NCBI GenBank assembly: GCA_963573385.1
Contig: CAUYLG010051076.1
Coordinates: 17,503-81,502 of the forward strand
From: Cacajao melanocephalus
Lineage: Eukaryota > Chordata > Mammalia > Primates > Pitheciidae
Direction: 5' to 3'
DNA length: 64,000 nt
In this document: positions 12,560 to 24,713 of the stretch, piece after piece
How the letters are laid out: each line of letters starts with the position of its first letter
How positions within the stretch are numbered: the stretch's first letter is position 1
Program-made: the position numbers and the translations under genes
Notes under the pieces: generated by a model
Database searches by the model: none
What the model was told of the DNA's origin: nothing
Seen by the model: the letters and a program-made list of their open reading frames with translations, nothing else

Positions 12560-13710
12560 ACCACAGGAAAAGAAGAACTAAAAAATAAAACCTGTGGGAC
12601 CAACCCCACCTGCACCAGCAACAGCTTCCGTGGGTAGTCTAGACTTCTACCTGCACTGAGCTATCATGAGACTCACAAGCACTCCATCTTCTGCCCACCT
12701 CTAGGATGATTTCAGAGAAGGCTAAATGTGTCAACAGAAGCCAAGAGGAAAGCCTGGACTTTAAACCCCATTGGCAGTAACAAGGCAGCACCTCCCTCTT
12801 TCCCTTGTTGGAGCAGTGTCAGAGAAAATAAACTGAAAATTAGTAAGATGCACAGACTCAAAATAATACCCAAGTGCCCATGTTTCAATAAAAATGATTC
12901 ATCACACTAAGAAACAGAAGTGTCTCAACTAATTGAAAAAGTCTAAACACTAAATACAGAGATGTTACATATAGCTAATAAAATTTTAAAGCAGTCCCCA
13001 CAAAAACGTGTTAATGAGCATTTAGCAACACACCAAAGTATGGAGATTTCCAGCAAAGAAATAAAAAGAAAAAAACTAAATTAAAAATTTATAAATGAAA
13101 AGTACAATTGCAAAAATAAAGCTCAATGTGTGGGCTAAACAGCATAATGAAAGAGATAGAAACTGGAAGACAGAACATTAGAAATTATGCATTCTGAGTA
13201 ACAGAGAGGAAATAGATTGAAAAAATAATGAACAGAGTCTGAGACCTTAGGATTACAAGAAAAGATCTATAATTCCTTTCATTGTCATTGCATAAGGAGA
13301 GGAAAAGGAGGAGGAAAGGGTGGAATTGAAAAAATACTTGAAGAAATAATGCTAGATAGTCAATTTTGGAAAAAGACATAAACCTATAGATTCAAGAAGT
13401 TGAGTGAACTGCCAACAGAATAAACCCAAATAAGTACATAGTTAAGACACATCATAGTAAAACTTCTAAAAACTAATGCAAAGAAAAATTACTGAATATA
13501 GCAAGAACGAAGGAATGCTTTACCTATAGGGGATATCAATGTGAATGGCAGTGAATTTTTCACAAGAAACCATGGAGGACAGAAATAAACACCTCATGTT
13601 TTAAGTACTGTAAGCAAAGAATTGTCAATCCAGAATCCTATACTCAGTAAAAATATTCTTCAGAAATGATGGAAAATGAAGACATTCTCAGATAAAGTTA
13701 TGTATGTATA
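12560..13710 (+). mobile_element. Old L1M ORF1-region remnant
   Basis: The last third matches the end of L1M ORF1: 'GACACATCATAGTAAAACTT', 'AAACCATGGAGGACAGAAAT', 'AATTGTCAATCCAGAATCCT' and 'GAAGACATTCTCAGATAAAG', in the right order. The upstream part is A-rich and less certain. No frame is open for more than about 60 codons. Confidence 0.7.
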
Positions 13711-15175
13711 ACACAATACTTAGAACAATCACTGAAAAGTGGTTTTCTTTATTTTTGACATAAAGAATCAAAATACACAGCAGCTTCCTTCAATTTTACA
13801 TCTTGCTTTCTGCATGAATGTCATCTACAGCCATTAAGTTGTATGATGCATAAAGTCTGATTTTAACCAACAGATGAATAAACTTCAGACAAAGAAACTA
13901 CAAATTCCCATATCAATTTGAATTGTTAAAATGGTATAACAGCAATTATTTGCATAATTGTTCATTTGCTTTATGATGTTTCTAATCTCACCTTTAAAAG
14001 TTATAACTCTGAACATCTACAAAACCAGCAAAAATTACAGGGTGCATTCTTGATTCTGCATCACCTGAAAAAATGTTGATATGGAACACTGTAATATCCA
14101 AACAATATTTATATCAATATTAACAAAGTTATTGTAATCACATGAATAGAAAGTAATGTTCAGTGTTATATGCAGAAAAAAATGCTACAACTGCTTCCAA
14201 TTAAAATATATCAAAATAACAGTTTCTCTTGGCAAATAAACCAATTCTATATGCTAGTTTATAGTGCATGAAGAAACAATTATGTTTAATGAAACTGAAC
14301 CTAATTTTTCATCACAGGACTAGAAACTGATGAGTCAGTCATGACTTCACTGGATTTTATAAATCGTAGTAAAGCAAACTGAGATTAAAGGATGGTTGTT
14401 TATTTTTCTGTCAGTATTTCCAAAGATGTCCTGAGTAAAAGCTTGGAACTGAAGAGTTCTATAGCTATACTTGAAAAATCCCTTTGTCAGAATATATCAG
14501 TTAGGAATACAAATTGGTACATTAATGAGATATTACACTCACAATGCTTAAAAACACTTTACTAAAATATAACAGTCTGGAGGTAGAATTCTGAAAGCAT
14601 TATTTTAATTATCTATGCTCTTTTTGGTTTTATTCTGCTAGACTTAGCTCAGATTGACTTGTCTGTTGCTTGTTACCTTGTGGGTGCAGAATGGCTCCTG
14701 AATATGCAGGCATTATTTTCACAATAAAAACAATAAGGATTTGAAGGAAGGTATCTACCTATTGTGCCTGTGTCTTTTTCAAGAGTGCAAAATTTCTCAT
14801 CAAAGTAAATCCCTGTCCCTAAGCATCCTGAAACATTCCCCTGGACATAAGGATTGACATGGCTGATGGTTTGGAAAGGGAGCTTGAAAAATTGACTATA
14901 TGCCAAACAGAGCTAAACCATGACTGAAATACCAAATAGATGTCAAATGTCTTTACTAAAGAGATAACACAATCCCTATACGTTTGAGACACTTTAGCCA
15001 AAATATCTAAAGAAGTGGAAACCATTTTTTCTTCTTCCCTTCTTTCATTTTGTTCTCAGTAAACATTTAATGAAAGCATTTTACACAACAGAATGGATAC
15101 TTAATATATTAATTTGAAGTCATTAAAATTATTGTAAAGTTAATATGTTCCCTTTCTGAAGCTTTGCATAGTTGA
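13711..15175. other. Unique sequence, no gene recognised
   Basis: This is moderately AT-rich sequence without recognisable interspersed repeats. Two overlapping minus frames at 14673-15025 (77 and 68 codons) lack any feature I can identify. It is a reasonable place to test cross-species conservation. Confidence 0.45.
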
Positions 15176-15564
15176 TGTATTAGTCTGTTCTCATGCTGCT
15201 ATAAAGAACTACCTGAGACTGGGTAATTTATGAAGAAAAGAGGATTAATTGACTCACAATTGGACAGGCTGTACAGGTAGCATGGCTGGGAGGCCTCAGG
15301 AAACTTATAATCATGGTGAAGATGAAGGGGAAACAAGCACATCTTACCATGGTGGAGCAGGAGAGAGAGAGAGAAAAAAAAGGGAGAGATGCCAAACACT
15401 TTAAGATCTCAAGAAAACTCACTAGCTATCATGAGAACAGCTAGGTGGAAATCCACCACCATGATCCGGTCACCTCCCACCAGACCATATGTAATCTCCC
15501 CTGACATATGGAGCTTACAATTCAATATGAGACTTGGGTGGGGACACAGAGCCAAACCATACCA
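15176..15564 (-). mobile_element. THE1/MST LTR (ERVL-MaLR)
   Basis: In reverse complement this follows the THE1/MST LTR from end to end: 'TGTATTAGTCTGTTCTCATG', 'CTGAGACTGGGTAATTTATG', 'TGATCCGGTCACCTCCCACC', 'GGTGGGGACACAGAGCCAAA'. Length, about 390 bases, is normal. There is no internal MaLR sequence, so it is solo. Flanking GTTGA and GTTAG could be a mutated 5-bp TSD. Confidence 0.92.
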
Positions 15565-15884
15565 GTTAGTGCATTGTCATAACAACATCATATAAAGGGC
15601 ACAGAGTGGGAATAATTAGGCTTTTATTAGCCATCAGTTTCTGGGGACAAACACTGATGTTTAAGATGCTCTAAGGTAAAAACTGCTGCAAATGTGGGAA
15701 GCCCAATAAAAAGAGTCCTCCATGTAAGTTGGCCTATAGTTCCCCCAAACACAAGAGCATTAAACTAAGATGCAACTTGTACTTAAAAATAAACACGAAG
15801 TTTCTTCATATCTGTATGTATTATTTTACAAATAACCACATGCACATATTATCTGTAGCTATATCCATCTAGACCTGGATATAC
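15565..15884. other. Unique sequence
   Basis: Nothing recognisable lies between the MaLR LTR and the microsatellite. Confidence 0.4.
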
Positions 15885-16012
15885 ATATATCTGCATGGGT
15901 ATATCTATATCTATATCTATCTATATCTATATATCATATATATATATGATATATATCTATATCTATATCTATATCTATATATCATATATATATATATGAT
16001 ACACACACACAA
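15885..16012. repeat. (TATATC)n microsatellite with two palindromes
   Basis: TATATC/TATC units alternate with two perfect palindromes, one of 26 bp at 15929-15954 and one of 22 bp at 15980-16001, each centred on (TA)n between ATC and GAT. A CA run follows. The array looks like a duplicated unit of microsatellite plus palindrome. Confidence 0.93.
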
Positions 16013-16544
16013 CATACATATATTTGAAAAAGAATTGAATGCAATCTTTAGCATCTTCTACCTTCAAGGGAGTGACAATATTTAGATAGATTATATTATT
16101 TAGGAAAACACCCTGATGAAACCTTTCAGTGAAGAGAAATGATGCCTTCTGGATGTATCCTAAATGAATGGAATAAGAAAGAGCGATATGAATTATTTTG
16201 TGCAATGAAAAAAGAGAATAATCATTCATGTTCTTTCCACTACCAGAAGAAAATAGATTTGTAAAAATTTTAGAAAGATAAGGGACCTATGAAAATAGCA
16301 ATGAATCAAGATCTAATAAAAGCGTGGAATCAGAGAGCACCTGTGTAGGGAGGAGGTATATTGGTATACAGTAGTAATTATTACATTGCACTTTTGTTTC
16401 CTTGGGGTTTTGTTTTCTTTTGTTTTGTTTATGCTATGCTTGGATGTAAATAGCCATTCACCTCTAGATAATCAGTAAAGATCATCCAACTACAACTACT
16501 TTGTTAATAGTATTATGGAGAGTTTAAAGATAGTATGGGACAAG
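16013..16544. other. Unique sequence
   Basis: No gene or confident repeat was found. A minus-strand frame of 84 codons (15975-16229) runs into the microsatellite and is not credible. Confidence 0.4.
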
Positions 16545-16900
16545 GAAGTGGAACCTTTTATAGTTCAACCTTACACTAAGGTCTTTGTAGCACTGCCACA
16601 ATTGTCCTTTGGGGAACAATTACTCTAACATTTCTGATGGGGACACCAGTACAGTTGGGGGTCCAAGGTAGAGGTGAGAGCTTCTTGAAGGAGCCAAGAA
16701 GCCTGGCAAGTACAAGGTACATTGACTCTAGTGGGCCTAAAGAGAAGCCTTATGGCTCCAACTATATTCACAGCAGGTGGCATTTGAACAAAGAAGGCTG
16801 GAATGAAGAGAGAGGTTATGTAGATGATGGATTACACATAGGTCAGTCTTTTTCATTAGCCTTCTGCAATGTCTCCGGTCACAGCTTGAACTAGTGATTG
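16545..16900 (+). other. Unidentified protein-like remnant
   Basis: The segment has balanced base composition unlike its AT-rich neighbours. The frame at about 16552-16626 reads plausibly as protein (residues VFVALPQLSFGEQ) before a stop. The overlapping +1 frame at 16637-16894 then stays open for 85 codons with mixed residues including GESFLKEPRS and YIHSRWHLNKEGW. This could be a frameshifted pseudogene or an internal piece of an ancient LTR element. I do not recognise the family. Confidence 0.3.
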
Positions 16901-17966
16901 GCCTGTGTTACCTGGTACATACCTTTCAGTGCATTGCTTTTTTATCAGCACTTTTCCTTACTGGATGCTACAACAATTATATTTGACTTCAAATCTCCCT
17001 CAAATCAGAGTGAAGTAAATAGATATTACTACTTCATTTGTCCATAGATCCATATTTAAATTATTTTAATAATGGGATACAGATCATGAATTTAAAAGTT
17101 CTGAGATGTCTGGTCATGACATAGGCTAAGAGAAGCCTTTAAAAAATCTAATCTCAGATGGGAAGTTTTTAATAATGCTTTTCTTGTCCTTTATACTTTT
17201 TACTGTAACTGTGAGCTGGACAAATAGCTCACTTTCTTGCCAGTAATAGAACCATTAATAACCAACAAACAAGAATTAAACAACTAATAGTTTATGTCTT
17301 CCCAAGTAGATTATCAGTCCTCTGAACAATCGAGCTTATATTATATCAAAGTAAGCAATTATTTTTCACTTTTCCTCAGTATGCTGACACATAAAATATA
17401 ATTTGAGTACTGACCTGTGCAGACAATACATGAACTTATTGAAAACTCATTTGGTGTTTCCTGAAAATTAAAGAAAAACAACAGATAAATTTCTTCTTCA
17501 AAATGACTTGATGTAGAAGTGACATTTCCTCGAATCTACAGTCATCCACCTACTTGCAAAGTAGCAATTTTTTCTGCTTGGAATATTTTCTGATGATTCT
17601 ATGCAATAGATTCTATGCAATTCACAAGAAATAAATCAGAAATACTTCGAAAATGCTGCAGATGTGGAAAAAGAATGTTCTTAAGATATTTCCTGAAGAA
17701 AAATGTAGGAACCAATCATCTGTCTACAGAAGGCCTGTTTATTATATAAAGAAATTATGCCAAAAACAATATAAAATCCTAGATTGAAAGAATTTTTCTT
17801 ATATATTTGTTTTCATAAAATGTTTTGCTCCCTTTACTGTCACAAACATACTCTGTAATATAATCTTCCTTCTTCACTTTAAGTACATAAAAACAGCTTG
17901 GGAAAAAGACAGTAGACTTTACATGCCAGTGAGTTCAAATTGAGCAGAAAATTTGATTTTACTTAA
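16901..17966. other. Unique AT-rich sequence
   Basis: No gene or confident repeat is seen. Confidence 0.4.
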
Positions 17967-18028
17967 TTGATCTGTTTCTTATTACACTGTTTACTTCTGC
18001 TAAGATCACTGTGTTTTGCTAATAAGCC

Positions 18029-18038
18029 TGTGTGTGTG

Positions 18039-18071
<33 letters not shown>
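18029..18071 (+). repeat. (TG)n microsatellite
   Basis: Two TG runs are separated by a single TTTG interruption. A plus frame across it encodes only a Val/Cys repeat and is not a gene. Confidence 0.96.
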
Positions 18072-18159
18072 ATTTGCAGATTTAATAAGTACTCTTCCTC
18101 CACAGAAAATACTTTTCTGGTTGAGCAGCAAAATCAACCTTATTTCTGTATTTAACTAA

Positions 18160-18599
18160 TTCTACAGAATTCTATGAAGTAGAAAGCTAAATACCTGGAT
18201 TATCAGACCAGCCCACAATTCCACGTGACTAAATCCCTTGTCAATGTCTAGCCTGATTTCTACATTAATTTAGTTAACAAACCTCTTGGTTATCTCCCTA
18301 TTTCACTTTTGAGCCATGGATTTGTCATACTCCAGAGCTGACTGCAGCCCCACTGGAAAGAGAAGGGAAAGTGTCCAGACCACATAAAAAGTCACAGTCT
18401 TTCTATTTGCTCACTGTTTTACCTAAACATTTTGTTGCTTCACAAAATTTTACTGATTACTTATTTTTCTCCAGCACTTTCTTGACATCTATTCTGAGTC
18501 TACCAAAACTTTTCCCCAGTACTGGTTTGCTGCTAAGCCTGACCCCAGACTATCAGTTTTGCCTCATCTTTTTATTTTCTGAGCAACAAACTATGTAAC
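18160..18599. other. Unique sequence
   Basis: A 75-codon plus frame at 18371-18598 is rich in Ser, Leu and Phe from a pyrimidine-rich strand. I see no support for it being coding. Confidence 0.4.
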
Positions 18600-18850
18600 A
18601 AAATGGTCTACAAAGAAAACTCCAAAGCAAGTGATTTCACAAGAAAATTTTATCAACCATTTATGAATGAATTAATACTAATCTTACACAAAGGATTCCA
18701 GAGAATAGACAGGAAATATTTGACAACTTGTCTTATAGCTTCTTTATCTTGGTTACAAAATTGTACAAAGATGTTACAGAGAAAACAATTACAGCTATTG
18801 TTACTAAAAAAAAATAGATGGAAAAATCCCATATAAAATATAAATCAAGG
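18600..18850 (+). mobile_element. Old L1 ORF2 fragment (L1M grade)
   Basis: 'AATTTTATCAACCATTTATG', 'GAATTAATACTAATCTTACA' and 'CAAAGGATTCCAGAGAATAG' match, in order, the ORF2 section just upstream of the reverse-transcriptase core. The remaining frame of 77 codons (18603-18836) is only a chance-open piece of it. Confidence 0.65.
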
Positions 18851-19728
18851 TTGACAATGTCCTAGGATTCTACTGTTGTACCAAAAAGTTAAAACACCAA
18901 CATAAATATTTTTTTCCTCTGCTTTTCTTGCAACATACTGGCTTTTCATGAATAAATCCAGATATGAGGGTAGCAAGAAGACATAGAAGTTTGAATCAGG
19001 CACTATGCTGATCCATGTCAAAGTTAAAGCTACAGAATCAGTGCTGGCAAGGAGAAAACTCTACTGACTGAGTGTGGAAGGGCAGAAATTGTAACCAGTG
19101 CATCTGTGACAACATCAGCTAGCAGAAGTTATCCAAGCCACATTTTAAATACATTTCAGGCTATGTCTAAGATAATGAAGCAGAATACTAGATATAAGCT
19201 GATGATGTGGGTAGTACAGGACATGCAGGGGCAGCAAGAGCATAGATCTACAAAACCCCAGGCAAAATTCTAACTTATGTGGTGCTTGTTAGGCTACCCT
19301 TTCTTCATTTCCTCCTATAAAGACTTTCAACCTCACACTTGCAAAGGCATTAATGTTAGTGTCTATAAGATTATAGACAGTAAATTGAAGGTTCAGAGAC
19401 CAAATTGATCAGCTTAATTCTTATTCCTTGAAACCTTCTCTATTTCACAGTCAATGACTATAATGTTAATCCAGCCTATTAGATGCAACTAGTACTGGGT
19501 GAGAAAAAGAGAGCGTGGCACAGTTAAACTGTCCTCGATTGCTAAATAAATAATTCAAAACAGTTCCCTTTCTAGAAAAAAATTATATATTATTATGCAA
19601 CCTCACAATGAAAGAGAAATCATAATTTGCATTTTATTTTTGTAATATGTAAAATTACTTATTTCCAAATTGACAACTCTAATACAGAAGTAAAGTTGAA
19701 AAAATATATATCCATAAGCATAACATTA
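18851..19728. other. Unique sequence
   Basis: No gene or clear repeat was seen up to the TA dinucleotide that marks the transposon insertion. Confidence 0.4.
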
Positions 19729-19730
19729 TA

Positions 19731-20310
19731 TAGTTGACCCCTGAACAACACAGGAATTAATGGCACCAACCCCTAATGCAGTAAAATATCTACAGATAAC
19801 TTTTGATTCTACTAATAGACTATTATTGACCAGAAGCCTTACCCATAACATAGTCAATTAACACATATTTTATACATCCAAATTATATATATATATATAT
19901 ACACACACATACACATATATATACACACATATATATATATTCACACACATATATATATACACACACATATATATATACACACATATATATATATTCACAC
20001 ACATATATATATACACACACATATATATATACACACACACACATATATATATTGAATACTTCATTATTACACTAAAGTAAGCTAGAGGAAAGAAAACGTC
20101 TACAAGAAAATTCTAAGGAAGATGAAATATATTTACTACCCATTTCATGGAAATTGATCATTATAATGATCTTATTATTCACTGTCTTAACAATGAGGAG
20201 GAGTAAGAGGAAGGGTTGAATTTGCTATCTCAGGGGTGGAAGAGGCAGAAGACAATCTGTATATAAGTGAACCTGTGCTGTTCAAACCCATGTTGTTCAA
20301 GGGCCAATTG
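19731..20310 (-). mobile_element. Tigger/MER2-type DNA transposon, non-autonomous
   Basis: Terminal inverted repeats face each other: AGTTGACCCCTGAACAACAC at 19732-19751 and its near-complement TGTTGTTCAAGGGCCAATTG at 20291-20310. The element is flanked by TA at 19729-19730 and 20311-20312, as expected for Tc1/mariner-type insertion. Internal segments ('AGCTAGAGGAAAGAAAACGT' and 'CCAGAAGCCTTACCCATAAC') fit the family in reverse orientation. Only non-coding sequence and possibly the transposase tail remain. The size is enlarged by a microsatellite. Confidence 0.88.
19884..20052. repeat. (TA)n/(CA)n compound microsatellite
   Basis: Blocks of TATATA alternate with CACACA, with 'ATATTCACACAC' recurring near 19939 and 19993, so a compound unit of about 54 bases has itself been duplicated. 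It lies wholly inside the Tigger-type element. In reverse translation it gives a repetitive Tyr-Ile-Cys-Val peptide, which is not a gene. Confidence 0.96.
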
Positions 20311-20312
20311 TA

Positions 20313-22850
20313 TTACATTCATAAAATCATAATACGTGTAACATTGATAAGTTATTATCCTGAAATTGCTGCTGGACTACATGGTATGGGTGACCTTAGT
20401 AAATATTAAATTGACTTTTAAATTATCTTAAGGACAAAACTCCGAAAATCTACATTAGTGAGCATTTTGCATTTCTTCTAGGTTTGGTATAAATTTTTTG
20501 TATTCAAAGTTATTTTAACGGAAAACATATTTATCTAGCTGATATATTGACAGAGGCTACATAGGGACTTGTTAATCATAAAAATAAATGCTCTAGAGAG
20601 ACACTATGTATTTTCATTCTTCATCATCTGTGATTAACTGTTGGTTTCTTTCTTATTTCATAAAAATTTTTGGTATCTCTCCCTCGAACAGTAAAATCAT
20701 GTCTCCAATCAACAACCTGAAAAATTATATTTTAGAATAGAAATTAATTTCCTAGTTATAGAAATGCAAAAAAAAAGACGTTGCATTCCCATACTCATTT
20801 ATTATTACTGTCCTGTCACTTAGAAATAGCTGAACCAATTCAAACTAAATTTGCATTAAAAACAAAGCCCTCCCAAGCCAAATCCCCATGTGTTGTGTTT
20901 CTGCTTCAGAGTATGTTTTATAGCTGACTTATAAACTCAGAAGGAAATTTATAATGGAACCTGGGACAACCTCGTTTTGTAATTGGGAGCTGTGGTCACC
21001 AGCAATGAGAGAATATATTGTGCTTACATGTCAACCTCTTTACTTTTCTAAAATGGTGGGTTTGAAGTTTAAAAATCCATATCCATATTTTTTGTTTCAC
21101 ACACCACTTAGTCATGACACAATATCTTTCTCTGTGGGAAAGAGTCTAGTTTAGTAATAAAAAATACATGGGCAGAAATTGTTAGGCAATTTATAGTTGT
21201 TCCTAAAAATAAATTGAATGCTATCACATATAAAGGACATAGAAAAGAGTAAAAGAAAGTGAAAAACCAATAGATTTGAGAATTATGCAAATTCAAACAC
21301 TTAAGAAATAAAAATTTTAAAGTTTTATATTGTTAAATAGTGCCAGATTATCAGGTAGTAGCATTTTAGTCAAATTCTAAATGATATATAACAAATTATA
21401 TTAGTACTTGTATTTATAAGAGATTATTTTTTCTTGAAAGACACAAAACTGTTATTCTATTGGCTTGGCAGGACTAATGCAGCTTTAACATTAGAAGATA
21501 CAAGTACTATAACATCTGTAATGTTCATTTCATTCATATAAGTATTACTGACTACTCGCCAAAAGACAGGCATCACTTTTTAAGTATTGGTTTATTAATC
21601 TAGGAGTTCTATTTTAATCTTAGTGATTTCTCTCATATTATAATATGACCAAATAATTACCATATCTCTGATATAGTGCTCAACTTCTTCTTAAAGACCA
21701 TTTTTTATATTCCTAGAATTCAATTTGCTATTGGCACAGCTGTTACCTTGGCCTTTCTTACTTTCTATAATTTGGTAGATTGCAACACCTTATTTCCCTT
21801 CCTAATGCTAATTATGGGAAACAAATAAAAAACTCTTCCCAGTATTCTCAAAACAATATTTCATAAAAATGAATTTCTAAATCCCCAAGCAATTAAAACT
21901 AATGATGTTTGACACTGGTGATTGAAATTATGTCTAGCAGAATAATAATTGTTACATGTTCTCATTAGAATTGCCATCTAATGTTTAAAATACGTCTTTA
22001 ACTCAACTAGGCAATTGATTTGGTACTGAACAATGACGTTTTTTGACTTTAAATGTTACTTCATAATTCACTTGAGCATTTGGTTGTGTATTGAAATAGG
22101 CTTAAATGGTATTGTGAAATGAATCCTTAACACAGAAGAGGAAAGCAGAAAAAAAGTACTATTTGTTGAAACCCCTTTTGGCTTCTACTATCATAAAACT
22201 GAAAGAGTCCAGATGAATCAGCTTTCCAAATGCCCTACATACATTTATCTAATTTTTCCTCATTGAAGGGAGAGAACAGTGTTCAAAACTGTCTGTCATG
22301 AAAACAGTCTTACAAAATACTGATTCACAAAGTGGATTATGTAAAGTTTCTATCGTGTGTCTCTTTAATACAGATGTACACATCTTTTATAAAAATATTT
22401 TTCTTAGCATAATTTTAATATGAACATAAACCCTGACTGGAGTCCTCTATCAATGCACCTTAAATGACATAAATGTTTCACTCACTGCAGTCTGTGATGA
22501 AATCTGTGAAATAGAGACATAGCCCTAACATTTTGAAAACAGTTGGATTTGGTAGAAACATTTTATTCCTGTATTTCATTTTCAGACATGAAAACAATTA
22601 ATATAACTTCATAGATGAAGGTTAACAATAGGATGCCTCATTATTTGGACAATTCTGATAATTTCCATTTTATAGTCTCATATTCTAATCAGCATTTTTA
22701 AAATGGTAAATAATAGGGTACTTATTTTTTTAGTATTTAACTGCCTATACTTTTGCTTTGTGTACAGATACTACATTTTTGCATTTTATAAGTATGTTTA
22801 AAGATTTATAGTATCCAGCTATTTGTTGTTCTTTTGTTTAAATTAATAGA
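20313..22850. other. Unique AT-rich sequence, 2.5 kb
   Basis: This is the longest stretch without a recognisable repeat. Frames of 62-66 codons at 20954-21154 (+) and 21108-21296 (-) overlap and have no identifiable motif. No TATA/splice arrangement stands out. Confidence 0.45.
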
Positions 22851-23215
22851 TCTATTTAGCAAATATTTATTGAGCACTAGTTTGTACAAGACACTATCAA
22901 CATAATATACATGGCCCATGCCTCATGAAATTTGCATTCTAATGGTAGAGATGGACATCCATTAGAAAACACATATATAAACATAGCAGTGAATAATTTT
23001 TTGTAGAAGAGTGCTCTGACACATACGATATGGAAACATGATATCAGACATGGAAATGACTTAAGCTGAAGACTTGAAGGATGTACTAACTAGATGAGAG
23101 GAGAGAGAAGATATACGTTAAGCGTAATGACATTTGCAAGAGTGTGGAAGCTAAAGGAAGCATAGAACTGCTTAGAAAGTTTAAAGAGTCAGAGGCATTG
23201 TAAGATTTGTTTTTC
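22851..23215 (+). repeat. Ancient mammalian-wide repeat fragment
   Basis: 'AGCAAATATTTATTGAGCAC' followed by text about loss of length, then 'GTGGAAGCTAAAGGAAGCAT', follows the order of a widespread ancient repeat. Similar fragments sit at 49790-50060, 56000-56420 and 56770-57189. I cannot decide between the L2, MIR-related and other old families. Confidence 0.5.
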
Positions 23216-24120
23216 TTAATGGCAATTTAAAGTTATTAATATGATGCAGTCATGGAGGAAAGATCAATACTGAGGTACCTGGCTTTTTGTAATATCAGGT
23301 AAATTAACCCTTTAAACTAATTCCCAGATTATTAACTAATTAATCGAAGCCTCTGGGCATAAAATTGAGGAAAGAATTCTGAATAATTACTCATAATGAA
23401 GAAGAGACTCAAAAAGCTGGGAATATCCAATAAAAACTTATTGAACTTCAGCTATAGCAAATTTATCTCGCGCGCAGAGAACACATCGTGCCTTTTCTAA
23501 GGAGAATCTTGTCTCATTGGGGGTATGCTTCCTGGTCTTTGCTGATGCCATGGGAATTAGCTTATGTCAAAGCTCTCTCTTACTTGATTTGCAGATAACT
23601 AAAAGTCTGCTATGAGAATAGCTCTTACTTTCCATATCCTCCCTAAGATGTACTGTTTCCTGCTAAAAGAGGGAGATTGTGAGGCCAGCCCTCATCTAAG
23701 AGCAAGGTCCTCCCCACCTATTACTAACTCCCCTTTACGAGCCAAAAGATAAGGAGAAGAAGACTTCAAGGTAAGCCCGGCATTCTGGACTTGTACATGC
23801 ATGGTCTTTACCTTTACACACTAAGCAAAAGTAAGAGAACCTAAGAATCATCAAAAAAAATCTCGAACTTGAGTGACAGTATTTCAGCAAATAGCATGAG
23901 GTAGTTAGTAAACTATAAGAGATATACCACGATTATAAGATTAATGATAGCCATAGGGGTCTGCCATACATCTAGCAGGGCTAATATTATGTGTCACTTA
24001 GCAGTAACATACAACATGGCCTGGGAATTTCCAATCATGGCCTGGGGAATTTCAAGGAAACAAAACAACTTCAATACAAATGCTAAGGTACAATTCCTGA
24101 TATAGAGTACAATAAAGAGG

Positions 24121-24121
<1 letters not shown>
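23216..24121. other. Unique sequence with a splice-donor-like site
   Basis: The part from 23460 to 23790 has fewer A/T runs than its surroundings and includes CGCGCG at about 23470. A strong donor-like AAG/GTAAGC lies near 23771. No matching acceptor or reading frame was found. Confidence 0.35.

Positions 24122-24160
<39 letters not shown>
24122..24160. repeat. (TA)n pure tract
   Basis: About 19 uninterrupted TA units. Pure TA tracts of this length are usually polymorphic and can extrude cruciforms. Confidence 0.97.
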
Positions 24161-24162
<2 letters not shown>

Positions 24163-24713
24163 TGGCAACTGATCAGGACTGAATACACGCATAACAAGGA
24201 GGGAAGAATTTCCCAAACTCTGAGAATGGTCCCTGGATGGACACACTTCTCAGGCAGTCATCTGACATTATGACTGTATCTGGTCTGCTTCTGCTACTCA
24301 TTTTGTAAGAGTGCTACAGAAAAGACTCCTTGAATGTCAGAGAGTGCCCAAGATTCATCTATGATGCAAATCTGAGTGAAGACAAAAGGTTACTCCTGGG
24401 AAAACTGATTAATGAGGAACACCTGAAATCCCAGAATACCACACATGATCAGATTTGCATGTTTTTTTCTTCACTCTTGAAAAATTTTTACTGATCAATA
24501 TGTCATTCTTCACAACAGACATTATAACTACATATTTATATAATTTTATTTTCTTGTGACTCTAAAGATTGAGGTGTTAAAAATATCCTGGGTGGTATTT
24601 TCCTTATAATTTTTAGTAATATACAATGGATCACACAGTAACTATACTACAAATCAATAAGTGTATTTAAACAAAAAATGTAAGTGTATGCATTGATTAT
24701 ATGGAAAGGACTG

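Noticed and set aside
15885..16012. Repeat-palindrome-repeat pattern resembling a CRISPR array
   Set aside because: Units are pure TA/TC microsatellite without distinct spacers, in a primate genome.
16817..16828. YVDD tetrad suggesting a reverse transcriptase
   Set aside because: The residues before and after do not fit the conserved surroundings of that motif, and four residues alone are weak evidence.
19870..20064. Minus-strand Tyr/Ile/Cys/Val repeat protein
   Set aside because: It is the translation of a TA/CA microsatellite.
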